Assembly: GCF_037975245.1 (NCBI RefSeq) | Contig: NC_092576.1 | Coordinates: forward strand, 12,329,111-12,393,110 | Source: Apostichopus japonicus | Lineage: Eukaryota > Echinodermata > Holothuroidea > Aspidochirotida > Stichopodidae | Length of the DNA: 64,000 bases | Direction of reading: 5' to 3' | In this document: in pieces, positions 37,185-48,810 of the stretch | Numbering within the stretch: position 1 is the first letter of the stretch | How the letters are laid out: every line of letters begins with the position of its first letter | Position numbers and translations under genes: made by a program | The notes under the pieces: generated by a model | Told to the model about the DNA's origin: nothing | Databases searched by the model: none | The model's input: only the letters and a program-made list of their open reading frames with translations

Positions 37185-37603
37185 GCGATACTTATAGCAT
37201 AGTACAGTAACTATACTGTTCATGTTCCACAACCGTGCATCAGTAACTACTGCGCTGTGTTCGCAACACGATAACATGTGTTACAGGTGGCACAGTAATT
37301 ACTGGACAGCTGTAACACGTTGAACTACGAGTCCGACAGGTGAAAATTTGCAGTAATTTAAAAAAAAAAAAAAAATAATAATAATTTTAATTTTTTAATT
37401 TAGTTTAACTTATTTTTTTTAAATTTAAATTTTTTTTTTTTATTTTTTTTTTTACATTTTTTAGTAAGAAAAAAACTTGCAGTAATTACTGTGCCACCTG
37501 TAACACATGTTACCATGTTACGAACACAGCGCAGTAGGTATTGATGCACGGTCGTGGAACATGAACAGTATAGTTACTGTACTAGCTATGAGTATTGGCT
37601 GGA
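37185..37603. mobile_element. Long-TIR foldback element
   Basis: About 420 bp with inverted arms of roughly 115 bp (for example acagtaactatactgttcat on both) around an A/T homopolymer core. Copy B (near 52700) has an uninterrupted site. Flanks ACCACCCAC and ACCACCAC suggest an 8-9 bp duplication, which with long TIRs is Mutator-like. No coding capacity. Exact ends are uncertain by a few bases. Confidence 0.8.
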
Positions 37604-38246
37604 CCACCACGTTCGCAATAAAGTACTAAACTGTCCACAGTTTATGGTATATTAAGACACGAAGTATAAGGTTTCGTTCTAGCGATATTGTATTTACTGC
37701 TGTAACGCGTCAAAAAAAGACCTCCGATCGGAAATGAATGAATAGAGTACGTCCATCTTCGTTGGGTGCAGATATTCTTATAAGATATATACAAGAAAAT
37801 AGAGCAATAATATATATATATCATATGTTATAATAAGAGGTTATTTTAAATGGAGAAGTATTACAAAGAATTACAGCAGAAATCCAGAAAATATCTGTAA
37901 TGATATATAACATATTGAATCACGAAACATATTGCTTATACCCATGTCAACCTTGTATCTAGAAAATGTGCTAGGTTGTAGTAAAAGTATTTATTCATAA
38001 CGAATTACCATACTGATATTAACGTAAATTATCCCTATATAGGAAGACAGTCTTTGTGATGTATATATAAAAGGATTGGTTCAGTTGTCATACATGTTTA
38101 TGTTATATGAAAGAGGACAATAAAAGAAACACAATGGTGAAAACATGTTCAAATATCTTTTTCGGTTAAAGAGATATTCAAGTGTAAAGTTTTATCAGAT
38201 TGTGTAGAAACTGCTGAAATCTGACTAGCTGTGGTGTCACATCCTC

Positions 38247-38285
38247 CACAGAAAACAAAAAGTACTCATTGAGAGTAAATTTACT
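38247..38285 (+). repeat. Left terminal inverted repeat of the 4.0-kb element
   Basis: Begins CACAGAAAAC and ends in the perfect 12-bp palindrome AGTAAATTTACT (38274-38285). It pairs with the right end in inverse orientation. Confidence 0.75.
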
Positions 38286-40566
38286 TAACAAATGAGTGTC
38301 AAAACTATTATTCGTTCACATATTGTGTGTTTGAACGAGCTTGCTTAGGTTTGTGTGAGTATTTGTACCATCATGCTTTAATTTACTCATTCGTCTACGC
38401 AAGAAACGTAGAATTAGAGCTTTAGTGGTATTAATACTAGCTTCAAATGATAAAACTATTCGCACATTTAATTTTACCCTTGACCATGGTAAATTTACTC
38501 AATCGCTTCAGAGATGTCTTACAACAACGAGAGTTGAAGTACACGTTCGTGTTTAACTTTACTAGTATTAGAATAATCTCACACGCCGTTTTCAACGACT
38601 ACTACTTCGTACGATGAATACGTCACTTTCACGCATACAACCTTATACCCGGCGCTCACGAAGTTACACGTTACTCAATCCGTCCTCACTTCTTTTGGTG
38701 TGGGTGTTTCGTTAAGCATCTAAGAGTAAGTATTTTATCGAAAAGATGATCCAACAGCACTGGTCGTGGACTATACCTAACTTTTCATTATTATATCAAC
38801 TCATTCAGCTACTAGACTGATACGTACAGTGACAGTTACCTGCAAGGTTACTTGTAAGTTGTAACGTTAGGATAGCATACTTGGGCAGCGTTGTCCCGTA
38901 GTCTTTGTAGGCTAGGTCTACATTTACGTGTAAGTAGGCATAGACTAGGCTAAAAGAATTGGTAATAGGCTAGGCATATGCCATCTGAGTTGACGTTGAC
39001 TTTGTGAACAGCAGTGTGGCAGTTGTTCAACTAAGAAATGACCCGCATATGCTACTAGTACTATTGTTCCACTTAGCCGAAAGTTTATGACGGCAATGAT
39101 ATGTGGTTCTGTGTAGTCCAGCCTTACTTAGTCCTAACGAGTAGCAATTTCATTGTGTTTGTGCAGGCCCTAGCCCTGCCAAAGCAGAGTGGAGGCCGGG
39201 GGGGGGGGGGTATTAACAGTAGGCCCTATAGGGTAATATTGTGAAAGAGATCATACTTGTTATAACTTGAGATGTACTGTTAAAAAAAATAATAATAATG
39301 GGGGCCTAGGGCCTATATAAGAACATGAACAACCAAATTACCATGCTACTTGGAAGTTGGAACATCATCTAGGCTACCTTATTATAGGGTACATGACTCT
39401 TAATGTAGTAAAGGTCGGGTGAGAAGCAGAAGTAGCTTATCATTGGGTCAGCAGAGGTAGAAATATACTATTTAAAAATGTGAAAGTCAGGCACTATATA
39501 CCTAGGTATTTGAATGAAATTAGGCCTAGCCTTTATGCCTAATTTCATTCAAATTATATAGGTCTGCCATTGTTTATACAAACCCCTTAAACTAAAAGCC
39601 TTCATTATTCTTGCAGTAACAATAGACCACAGAAGTCAATACACAGGCCGCTTAGTTGAATCACCATTGCTACAAAATCCTTCACTAAAATTCATAAGTG
39701 TACCAGTATGAAGTAGTTGATCATGATGAACTAGGCTGGATGAAATTTAGTGAGAAACGTACATCAAATGATAAATTGTCATATTCTGATGATAAGGAGG
39801 GAAGAATAATGAAATTATTGATTGAAGTCAAAGCTCTGTCATGTCCTTGATGTTATAAACAGATGCTGATCGATGTCTCAGAGTTTTAAAATGCATATAG
39901 GCCTAATTTACAGCAGTTAATAGTTTCTCCTTTTTTTTATTTAATTCCGACTACTTTATTCTTCTCAAAGACTGAAAAAATTTATAATATTAATGTGAAA
40001 ATCAACGGACAATTCCATTGCCTAAAATATTCATAAAGTGCTGCAAACGTTGATGAATACTGACTACTTTCAAAAGTCTTACTTTTGTCCTAATTTTGGG
40101 CTACAAAATTTTTCTTTTGTCCTGTTTTATCGATGATTTTGATCCTATACTTCTACTGTATCATAGACTTTCACCATAGTCCACTTGAAAGCATGCTCTG
40201 TTCAACAGGTCATTGTAGCCATCAGTAAAGAAAACTGCCTTGAATCATGATTTTGAATTTAATGGTTGTCGATAGCCATTAGTCAAATATAAGCCCATTG
40301 ATGCTAATGCCTAAATGTGATTTTATAAATGTTTTAGGCCTACATAGAAAGGTGTTACTGGATTACACCAAGTTACATTTAATCAGTCAGTAATACAGTT
40401 ATACTGCTATCGACAGTATTATCTTTAAATAACTGGAAAACATATTTCGTATGCACTTTACTGTATAATGATGTTTTGAAATGAAATGGTTCTTTTTCAT
40501 TTCAGATTTTCATAAACACTGCAGAACGACAGTACTGAAAAGGAGTCAAACATACGCAAAGTAAGC

Positions 40567-40872
40567 ATGGCAGAAAATAGGTGGAATTTAAATTACCAAT
40601 GCCCAAAATGTTTGGTCTTTTGGACAGGAAGGTTCAACAAACTCTTAGAACATTTACACCTCATTCACTCTCATGAGCAACATTTTTCACTTAGATGCGG
40701 AATAAAAAATTGTGAAAAGACTTATGTTAAAATTGATTCATTTAAGAAACATCTGAAAAGGGTGCATAATAATTGTCATTTTGATGAAACACTGGCTATG
40801 TCTGAGGAAGCAAACATGCAAATCGATGTTAGATGCTCTTTGTTGTCTAATTTGCACATACCCTGCCTTTGA
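40567..40872 (+). CDS. C2H2 zinc-finger protein (coding exon inside the 4.0-kb element)
   Basis: 101 codons from ATG to TGA. Two zinc-finger motifs are visible: C12-x2-C15...H29-x4-H34 and C44-x4-C49-x12-H62-x4-H67 (RCGIKNCEKTYVKIDSFKKH). The x4 spacings differ from classical Krueppel fingers and resemble fingers in transposon-associated genes of animals (family knowledge, not checked). The ATG follows an acceptor-like ttttcatttcag at about 40505, and a consensus donor (gtaagta) near 38726 could end a 5' untranslated exon. Role unknown: DNA binding by the host or recognition of the element's own ends are both possible. The last third (after about residue 75) has no recognisable domain and might be replaced by splicing. 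Confidence 0.6.
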   Translation: MAENRWNLNYQCPKCLVFWTGRFNKLLEHLHLIHSHEQHFSLRCGIKNCEKTYVKIDSFKKHLKRVHNNCHFDETLAMSEEANMQIDVRCSLLSNLHIPCL

Positions 40873-41150
40873 TATGGAGTATCCAAAGGAATGTAAAAAT
40901 TCCTTGTTGCTGGCAGAAACCATGCTTGGAGCGAAGAATACAACAACACGGGGTGCACAATCACTTATTCAAAAGGTACTTTCATGTACCTCCAAAGTGT
41001 AAAACACCCTGATTTGCACTAACTTTGATATTGAGTATCGAAGATATATTAAAATCCATTACTGCTGGCTGAAACAATGATATTAGTCCAGAACAGAAAA
41101 AACACAAACTATGTAATTACTGATTCAAAGGACCTTCATATAGCTCTGTG
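40860..41150 (+). repeat. Diverged direct repeat inside the 4.0-kb element
   Basis: Two units of about 150 bp are related: tttgatatggagtatc with ctggcagaaac and cacttattcaaaagg, and tttgatattgagtatc with ctggctgaaac and ttactgattcaaagg. The first overlaps the stop of the zinc-finger frame, so it may be duplicated 3' sequence of that gene. Confidence 0.6.
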
Positions 41151-41978
41151 TTCAGAACTTTAATAGACTAAGAGTTCCATACAATGGAAAACTAATTGAA
41201 AGCAAAAAAGTGTAAAAAGTATTGTTATTCTGTTTCTCAAAGTTTAGGTGTATGTTTTTCTTCATTTTATTACCAATGCAAAGAAACTTTTGAAAAAACA
41301 AAGGTTTTGACTGTTCTTTTCCATTTTCTTTCGTATAAATTATTTATTCTTCATAAATAATTGCTGCATGGGCTGAAAAAGTTCTGGTCTGCACTTGCAA
41401 ATCCATGTTTGATGCACTTTGATTTATAATTGTTAACCCTTTCCAATGAATGATCATCATTTCAAGTTTATGTCAACCTTTCCATGATGATATTAAAAGT
41501 AAATCACTAAAGTTTCATATTAGAATTTAGTATCATAACAATGTATTTATATGTAAAACATTTCAACCCTTTGAGATGTACACATGCATGGGCGGGAGAA
41601 ATCTAAAAAGTTTAAAGATGTTTGGTGTTGATTACATCCTAAAGCAGAGTTTTTTGTACTACGAAAACAAATAATCGTTGATGTTTAATTGATTGGAAAT
41701 CAATGGTGTTTATCGTTCTCGTCATTATATCTGGTCATTTTATAAGTCATAGCATATATACATAAAGTTAATTAGCCAAAGCATATCTTGCAAAGAAAAT
41801 TATGTGTTTTTCATGAACGGAAAAGATTGATCAAAGTCATCCGCTTTTTACGTATTTTCAAGGAAGATATCGTTTTAACAAGTCTTAGAATACTTTTACT
41901 GTTTTATGAGAGTACATGTGTTTAGTGTGCCTTCTTTTGTTCTGTTCTGACGCGTTTGATTTGATACGTATTTGTTTC

Positions 41979-41984
41979 AATAAA
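41979..41984 (+). promoter_or_regulatory. Candidate poly(A) signal inside the 4.0-kb element
   Basis: AATAAA about 1.1 kb after the zinc-finger stop and just inside the right subterminal repeat cluster. Its position suggests the transcription unit ends within the element. Confidence 0.4.
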
Positions 41985-42234
41985 ACATTGACAAAACTAC
42001 AATATGTTTTCTCAGCTTTCATTTCTTAAGATTAAATAAATGGTTTAGTGAATAGTAATTTTACTCATGGCTTGAGTATGTTTATGGTTCGAATAGTAAA
42101 TTTAAACAAACTTCCTGGTAGTTTTCGGGATGTAACTTTACGAGGCTTATATAGTAACTTTACTACCAGCGCCATTTAAGAATACTCATAGTGGTCGTAA
42201 ATTTACTCGCATTTGCCTAGTAGAACTGGGGATG

Positions 42235-42273
42235 TAACTTTACTCGCAATTGGAGTAAATTTCGTTTTCTGTG
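42235..42273 (-). repeat. Right terminal inverted repeat of the 4.0-kb element
   Basis: Inverse of the left end: minus strand begins CACAGAAAACGAAATTTACT and runs into GCGAGTAAAGTTAC. Confidence 0.75.
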
Positions 42274-42848
42274 CATATTCCTGAAAAGTCTTTGATTTTT
42301 TCTAAATATTTTGTGAGATTTCATGACTTTCAACCGAAAGATATGTCAGGAGATCTCATATTTGTGAAAGGAAGTATTTGAGATTAAACATCTGAAGAAG
42401 TTTTGATTATATTATTTTCAAATGTGTTAAAAATTGTAAATAGTTTAAAAAATATATATTTACACATGTTAAGGAAGTGAGGATGTGACATCACACCCTC
42501 ACATCAAGTCTTTGTACAACAGTCATTTTCAAAGAAATTTTGATATCTTCAAAGTGACATATCTCCTTAACAGAGCATGCTATCATGGTAGTTTCTTCAC
42601 TGTTCTTTTTGTCTTGTTGTGCTCTTTCATACCAAATAGACATGTCAAACACCTGAACCAATCCTTTAAGATATGGAGATAAACTAATTAGAAACTAATT
42701 ATTACCAATTATAAATGCACTAACGATAGCTCTTAGAAATTAGGATTATAATATTTTCCTATGTGTGTAAAACTCTAGTGGAACAATAACATCAACGATT
42801 ACAACCGAATCTGTGTATCGTAACTCGCGATATCATTTTGTTTTAGTA

Positions 42849-43082
42849 TGTATGTATATTAGATCCTCCTGCATTTATGAACTCATGAAGAAGCCTCATT
42901 GGCTTATCAAAGCCGCAAGCCGACCGAAGTCAGTCTCTTACATTCATATTTAACGTCCATGATTATGAATTGTTAATTGTCATCAACTCTGTAACTGGAC
43001 GACACACATTAATTTGGGAGAGACTCGAACCGGGGACCTTATGATTGAAAGGCACCGGCGTTAACCACTGAGCCAACACCCC
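42849..43082 (-). mobile_element. tRNA-derived SINE, family 1 (copy A)
   Basis: Full-length on the minus strand: head with the A-box ggctcagtggttaacgcc and B-box-like ggttcgagtctctcc, body, tail ggatctaatatacatac. It lies immediately downstream of the TRIM gene; the paralogue at 53918 shows it was present before the duplication. Confidence 0.82.
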
Positions 43083-43109
43083 ACAGTACTATGTAATTTC
43101 TATAAAGCC

Positions 43110-45284
43110 CTATACAGGTACTAGTCCGTACATATATATCTTCCTCGTAAAGGTGGCTATCACGAGTTTCTCCTCACCATCTACTACGGATGTGGTAATG
43201 CACCGTGCCATGTATTCAACTGGCATTGATGATAGTAAGTGCCTGCCATCTCCGCTGTATTGTGTTAACATAGTGTTTCGCCCACTAATATCATGCCATA
43301 AGATGTAGATGAACCCTCCCATGCCTATGCAGACACTGGTAGGATTTATGTTAGCTTCACTTGGTTTGGTGAATTTATACACCACGGCCTTACTCCCTGG
43401 TGCCACCATGGTAACTTCATATGAGGACCTACCCACATAGTCACAGATCAGAAGATTCCCGTCGTGGACGGTGATATCATCTGATTCCTTGATTACATCA
43501 GGTAGTACTATGGAGTGACTGTAATTCAGCTGATAATCAAATACATACACTTCTCTGCTGTTAGTACCAACAATGATTTCATTCTTGGCGGGATTCGTGG
43601 TAACAGATAACACATACCTACCCTTTGGCCACGTCTTAACCATATCACTGATGTTCTTCTTTTGGTAAGAAGAGTCAGAAATATTATAAATACCGATTTC
43701 ATCTGGTATGCAAACTGTAATGACATTGAACCCCGGCAAAGGACAACAGTAACGCGCTGCCCGAATCCGAAATCTCTTATTTCTATTAAAGACATTCTGA
43801 TATAATAAATCACTTTTCATTTTAATGACAGTGATGTCTGATTCCTCTTTTGATACACTACCAGTCATAACGATATAACCATTGCTACTACTCGTCACAC
43901 CGGTGATATCGTAACCGTCAGCTTTGATTCCCGCAACATCAACAACAGACTCTGCGCTTTCTGTAATGACAACTCTATCAGATATAACTTTTGCTATATC
44001 ACTGATAACAAAATCAGATAAAGATTCTAACTCTGGATATTCTTGTTTCATTTCTTCAAGTATAGGTTCACTGGCTGCTCTTATGTCGGGGACACACTGT
44101 GCGTCCGTCCAATCGTCATTACATGCAAGAATGGAAGAAGATGTTGCTGATAAGTTTTCGAATCGTTTAATAAGTTGCTGACATTTATTCAGTATTTCTT
44201 CACATTTGTCTTTGTTTTGACTAGTTAGAAGATCTTTAGCTGTTGTCAAGGTCTTGAAATTACTATCTAACTCCCCGAGTTTTTGAACTGAGAATTCATC
44301 CTCAATTTCTTGACAAGTTTCCTTAAATTCTTTCAATTCCTGGTCATCGGTAATTGTCATATTTTCTTCATATTTCATGATCAATGGGTTCATTTTCTCT
44401 TCATGTTTAACAGTTATTTTACGTTTTCTTCTATTTTCTATGTCAGCAGCTCCTTTTTCATGTTCATCGTTACATTCGGCAAGTTTAGCCTTTATTTTCT
44501 TTGCCTGTTCCTCGTATTGAATTGTCAACAACTTTGTCTTCTTTGTAACATTTTCATTCAATTTTACTAGCGTCATTTGAACTTTCTCGGGTAACGCGTA
44601 TAGTTTAGTCTTGTGCTTGCTTAGTTCAGCGAGGTTCCGATTCAGTAATGTCCTTTCTTTCTGGGCTAGGTCAGTCACATCTATGAGATTGTGACCTTTG
44701 TGCTTACTGTGGGTGCAAACTAAGCAAACTGGTTCATTTTGGCATGTACCGCAACACAATTTGGCTGGTTCTTTGATATGAAAATGGCACCTGGGATCTT
44801 CCGTCATTGCAGCTATTTCCTCCATGGTTAGGTTCTTAGCTGCCATATTTTCCAATTTCAGAGTGCTTGGTTGGTGATCAGTAAACATTTTATTACTGAT
44901 ATGAACCTTGTAACATTCGTCGCATAAAAAATCTCTACATTTAAAACAGTAAGCGGAACATACCACATCCTTTGAACAGCTCACACACTGCTTCAAATCT
45001 TTCTTGTCCAATGATTTATGCAATTCTATGAACTCGAGCATACTCTTCATATGAAAATCAGTCTTAAAGCCGTCCAATCCATCCTCTGGTATACAAAATC
45101 GCTGTTTACAAAGTGGACATTTAATTGTCCCATCATGGCTGGCTTGAATAACTGTTCTCAAGCAATCGTTACAGTATCGATGAAGACATGGTAACTGTTT
45201 CGGCTCATTAAATTGATCCAAACAAACGGAACACATGAAGAAGTTTTCTGTCAGGTCTTCTATGAAAGGGTTCCAGGAAGCCAT
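43110..45284 (-). CDS. TRIM-type RING/B-box E3 ubiquitin ligase, copy A
   Basis: Intronless 724-codon frame starting MASWNPFIEDLTENFF. Domains: C3HC4 RING with C18, C21, C33, H35, C38, C41, C56, C59; B-box 1 about 100-137; B-box 2 about 166-198 (C166-x2-H169 ... H195-x2-H198); a Lys/Glu-rich coiled coil about 205-385; then about 280 residues with short repeated beta-strand blocks (for example PAKNEIIVGTNSREVYVFDY) that suggest a propeller of the NHL/WD40 kind. TRIM proteins transfer ubiquitin with E2 enzymes, and many serve innate immunity or cytoskeletal and RNA regulation; the substrate here is unknown. The paralogue is at 54173-56353. Intact residues and frame argue against a pseudogene. 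The lack of introns is common in such expanded families and may reflect an ancient retrocopy. Confidence 0.88.
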   Translation of the reverse strand: MASWNPFIEDLTENFFMCSVCLDQFNEPKQLPCLHRYCNDCLRTVIQASHDGTIKCPLCKQRFCIPEDGLDGFKTDFHMKSMLEFIELHKSLDKKDLKQCVSCSKDVVCSAYCFKCRDFLCDECYKVHISNKMFTDHQPSTLKLENMAAKNLTMEEIAAMTEDPRCHFHIKEPAKLCCGTCQNEPVCLVCTHSKHKGHNLIDVTDLAQKERTLLNRNLAELSKHKTKLYALPEKVQMTLVKLNENVTKKTKLLTIQYEEQAKKIKAKLAECNDEHEKGAADIENRRKRKITVKHEEKMNPLIMKYEENMTITDDQELKEFKETCQEIEDEFSVQKLGELDSNFKTLTTAKDLLTSQNKDKCEEILNKCQQLIKRFENLSATSSSILACNDDWTDAQCVPDIRAASEPILEEMKQEYPELESLSDFVISDIAKVISDRVVITESAESVVDVAGIKADGYDITGVTSSSNGYIVMTGSVSKEESDITVIKMKSDLLYQNVFNRNKRFRIRAARYCCPLPGFNVITVCIPDEIGIYNISDSSYQKKNISDMVKTWPKGRYVLSVTTNPAKNEIIVGTNSREVYVFDYQLNYSHSIVLPDVIKESDDITVHDGNLLICDYVGRSSYEVTMVAPGSKAVVYKFTKPSEANINPTSVCIGMGGFIYILWHDISGRNTMLTQYSGDGRHLLSSMPVEYMARCITTSVVDGEEKLVIATFTRKIYMYGLVPV

Positions 45285-45481
45285 GTTGATGAAGGTCGTA
45301 AACTCACACTTGAAAAGTTAAAATGTCCTCAGTTACGTCACAATCTGTGAAAGAGTTCAGGAAAAGAAAAGGAAAGGGCTTAGCAATTTTTTTATCCCTG
45401 TATTTCATAAAATATGAATGGAAATACAAACATTCAAACTGACCTGGAAACAGAAGTGCTAAAACATTTCAGGCTAGTGTT

Positions 45482-46790
45482 TAACCCGTCCTTCATATCC
45501 AAACTTTTGGAGAAGATTATGTATGCACGACTTGAGCGACACTAGCATACCAATGTCCTTCACGAACATTTTGGACTTCAGGATGTTGCATTGAAGTAGT
45601 TTGAGTCGATATCTGTCCAACCGATTTCAGACAGTTTGCATTAATATCGAGCTTTTGGAACCAGTCCCTCTAGAGTTTGGCGTTGCACAGGAATCCGTGT
45701 TTTGGCTCAAGCTATTCTCTATTTACACAATCGTATACATAGTCACAACTTGAATTACCATTTCTATACGGATGACACACAAATTTACCTTTCATTGCAG
45801 CCTCCTGTTAATTGATGTCTCTGCTAGAAGATGTGTTTTGGAGAATATTGAATTTTGCTTTGATGATATCAAATAGTAGATGATAAGTAATAAACTTAAA
45901 CTGAATGGTGACAAGATTGTAGTAATCATAATCATGATCTGAAATACCTTCCCACTGTCTTTGTGATGGCGGATGGAGTTTCGATTAAATCTGTATCAGC
46001 AGCCAAAACTTGGAGTTTATCTCGAAACAACTCTTAATATGTATGCACATGCGAACCATATTTGTAAACAAGCCTACTTCCAACTTCGCAATATTGGTCA
46101 TACACGCCGTTGTACCTCATCATGAATGCCATGAACAGTAGTTACTGTACTAGCTATGAGTATCGGGTGTAAATGCAACTATCTCTTTTATCAATGGTCT
46201 TGTTACCTCAAAACTGGACAACTGTAATTCGCTAATGTATGTGTTCTGTCAGAAACCCAATCTCGGAATCTCCAGCGTGTACAGAATATGGCGGTACGTA
46301 TAACTACCAGGACATCCAAGTTCGATAATATCACCGAAGTTCTACGACTACTTCACTGGCTTCCTATATGAAAGCTCAATTCCATTGCAATATCATGTGA
46401 TCCTCATCTTTAAGACACTTCATGGCTAGTCCCTTCACTACATGAACCAATTGCTTATAGGAAACACAGTCCAACAAGATCTTTACGGTCTCAACATACC
46501 GCGATGTTGACTGTTTTGCACATCAGAACATCATATGACGAGCAATGTATTTCCTGGGCTGCCCCTCATTTGTGGAACAAGTTTCCAACAACAATCCGTA
46601 CTATTAATTCCCTTGAAACTATCAAACGAACTAACAAGGCGAATCTTTTCCTGCAATACTTATCAAGTAGGCCTACTTGATCCAGCTTTATGGACGTCTA
46701 TTTCTCCTTCTTCTGTTTGTAAAGTGTTTTGAGCAGACTCGCGGTGTTTGTATTGAGCACTTAAAATATGTGGTTTAAAAATTAATTAAT
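45482..46790 (+). pseudogene. Degenerate LINE reverse transcriptase (L2/CR1-like)
   Basis: Frame-shifted remains of a non-LTR polymerase. FNPSFISKLLEKIMYARLER is at the start, the catalytic block HFYTDDTQIYLS (about 45758-45795), then PKLGVYLE, FQLRNIGHTRR, LDNCNSLMYV, RNLQRVQNMAVRITTRTSKF and LLHWLP. Order and spacing match the C-terminal half of L2/CR1-clade ORF2. It is 5'-truncated and full of stops. It is missing from copy B and sits about 200 bases upstream of the copy A TRIM start codon. Confidence 0.8.
46131..46166. mobile_element. Fragment of the long-TIR foldback element inside the LINE
   Basis: The bases catgaacagtagttactgta and actagctatgagtat repeat the right arm end of the element at 37185-37603, interrupting the LINE reading frame between FQLRNIGHTRR and the following block. 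Confidence 0.6.
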
Positions 46791-48447
46791 TATCAGTGAA
46801 ACCAGAAAGCCAAAAGTCTCTTCGCGATTCCTTGCCACCGCAAAGAAACGTTTCCCTTCCGGAAGAACTAGAACCAGCATTTAAGATAAACAGTTTCTAA
46901 AGGGAATACATTTCTGCCTATGATGAGAAAGTTTCATCAGAGAGAGAGGTGGAGAGAGAGTTATAGTGCTCCTATAGGAGCTCCATTGTTTGATCTGCAG
47001 TCCAGTAATTTCATATCACTTTACTCAAGTGGGTGCTCAATCATCATGGCACATCATTGCGATTGGACCTATCAATTGATAATCTCTCTGATCTCAGTTC
47101 TGGACAGAGTACTTTAATAAAGCACTTTTTGATAGGTGCAATCGTTGTGGTTCTATCTGAAGGGAGTAACAGTATAGTAACTGCAGTACGTGAATATTCT
47201 GTTTCAATGTATCAAATTTCTCAGTCAATTTAATCAGGCTTAAGTTGATTAAGCCTGATTTAGACTGATTAAGCCTGAGTCGGCACTCACTGCCAACTGA
47301 GTGCAATATCTCCACAGTAAATATTATCTGTAAGAATGAAATAAACAATGTGTAACAAAGTCCTTACCAATAAGGTTCATGCATGGACTTCAAACTCGGT
47401 TGGTGTATTCTTTGGAGTGGGAGGTTGAACCTCCGTCAGTGATGATGTCATAGTGGCAGTAGAAAGTATAATCTTGCGATGAAACCTGCTAGGCTTCACG
47501 ATTTCCTTAGTAAATATATCACAGAACTCTTTTATGAGTCAATGCCATGCAGCCATTGACGATTCAGTAACGTGTAAATTACCAATAGCTTGTATCACAA
47601 AGCCTCAAGTATTGACATAGGGCGTATAACCACCTGGTGCGATATGTTATTCACCATGCACTTTTTGTATGTGTACATTTGATTTACCATACTACACATT
47701 GAAATAAGGAAGTTAAATACAAGCCATTTATTGCACGGGGGCATATACAAGTAGTATTCAAATCATTACCGTGACCGTCATACATGACTAGATAACCATA
47801 TATTGAACTTTCAATAGAGGTAAAGAAATTATTACCAACGTCAGGAATAAAGCCGTTTACTATAGCTTGTGGAATATTGCAACCATCACTTGAAGTAACT
47901 AACTAGATCTAGTATTTGTTAAACTCGCAAATCGTTCAAAGGATTACCAAAGTATCGAAGACATGATGAAGTGCATATTTTTGGTGTACGTGTACCTTTG
48001 GAAATGAGATGATATTCCACCCCATATGTGTGGAGTAATCACGGCGTTCCATGCACGTGGTAACGATAAGCTTTTCACAAAAATTTGTTTGCACACAAAA
48101 ATATTCTTTGTGTGAAGTTTGTTTACTTAGTAATTATGTTTGACCTTATAGCCTTGAAGAATACTTGTCTCAGGTTCAGAAATACCGTGACGATGCCTTT
48201 TTTAAAGACTTGGCGTTCTAGGCCTAGATAATATAGCATGACAATGTTTGTTGTAAATTATATGCTGGATGCCTATTATAATTTGTCAGTTTTATTAGAA
48301 AAACAGAATTCTAAATATGCAAAAGCTTCTCTCACTAAAGGGGGATTTAATAATGCAATAATTGGCTCACGATTGTATTTTTTGTAAGTTTTGCCTATAA
48401 AATGTGACTGACTCAGCATGGAGAAGTATATGCAGCGCTTGTATTAA

Positions 48448-48806
48448 GGCATTGAAGAATCGCCCCAAACCGCGTGCGGCCATGTTTAAATGTTAACTTT
48501 CTGTTGCTTGCAAGTGACGTTTTGTTCGTGTCGCTACAAAATGCAGACAGCAATGAAACGCGATACCTTATTATCTTTAGCTGGACCTGAGATGTCCATC
48601 GCTGTATTCTGTGTACACTGTGCTGTGGGTATTGACCGCAGCTGTTTGTACTGACTGTACAATAGCGTCTAACAACCGACGGTAGCAAGCTATGTGTGTA
48701 TTTCTTGGGATCGATGGTGGTGTCTAACACTTCTGTTACACCTCATTCGAAACTAGGTCAGATTACCGGCATCAGTCGTTTCTTTTTGCGCGAGTCTTAA
48801 CACCCT
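48448..48806 (+). mobile_element. TTAA-flanked MITE (Kolobok-like), copy 2, with empty site
   Basis: 359 bp between TTAA (48444-48447) and TTAA (48807-48810). Ends GGCATTGAAGAATCGC and, inverted, AGGGTGTTAAGACTCGC. Copy B near 57893 reads tgtaTTAAagcacttctc with a single TTAA, an unoccupied site showing that TTAA was duplicated on insertion. Confidence 0.88.
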
Positions 48807-48810
48807 TTAA

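Larger units (their letters stand above)
38247..42273 (+). mobile_element. 4.0-kb terminal-inverted-repeat element carrying a C2H2 gene
   Basis: Absent from paralogous copy B (near 53365), where the flanks are directly joined. Ends CACAGAAAAC and GTTTTCTGTG form terminal inverted repeats that continue, diverged, for about 40 bp. Variants of a GTAAATTTACTC/GTAACTTTACTC word cluster at both ends: about 38274, 38380, 38488 and 38553 on the left; 42054, 42094, 42132, 42153, 42197, 42234 and 42252 on the right. Such subterminal arrays are typical transposase-binding sites in CACTA-type DNA transposons, but no transposase frame is visible. Inside lie one zinc-finger coding exon and a poly(A) signal. 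No convincing target duplication can be read, so the superfamily is open. Confidence 0.8.
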
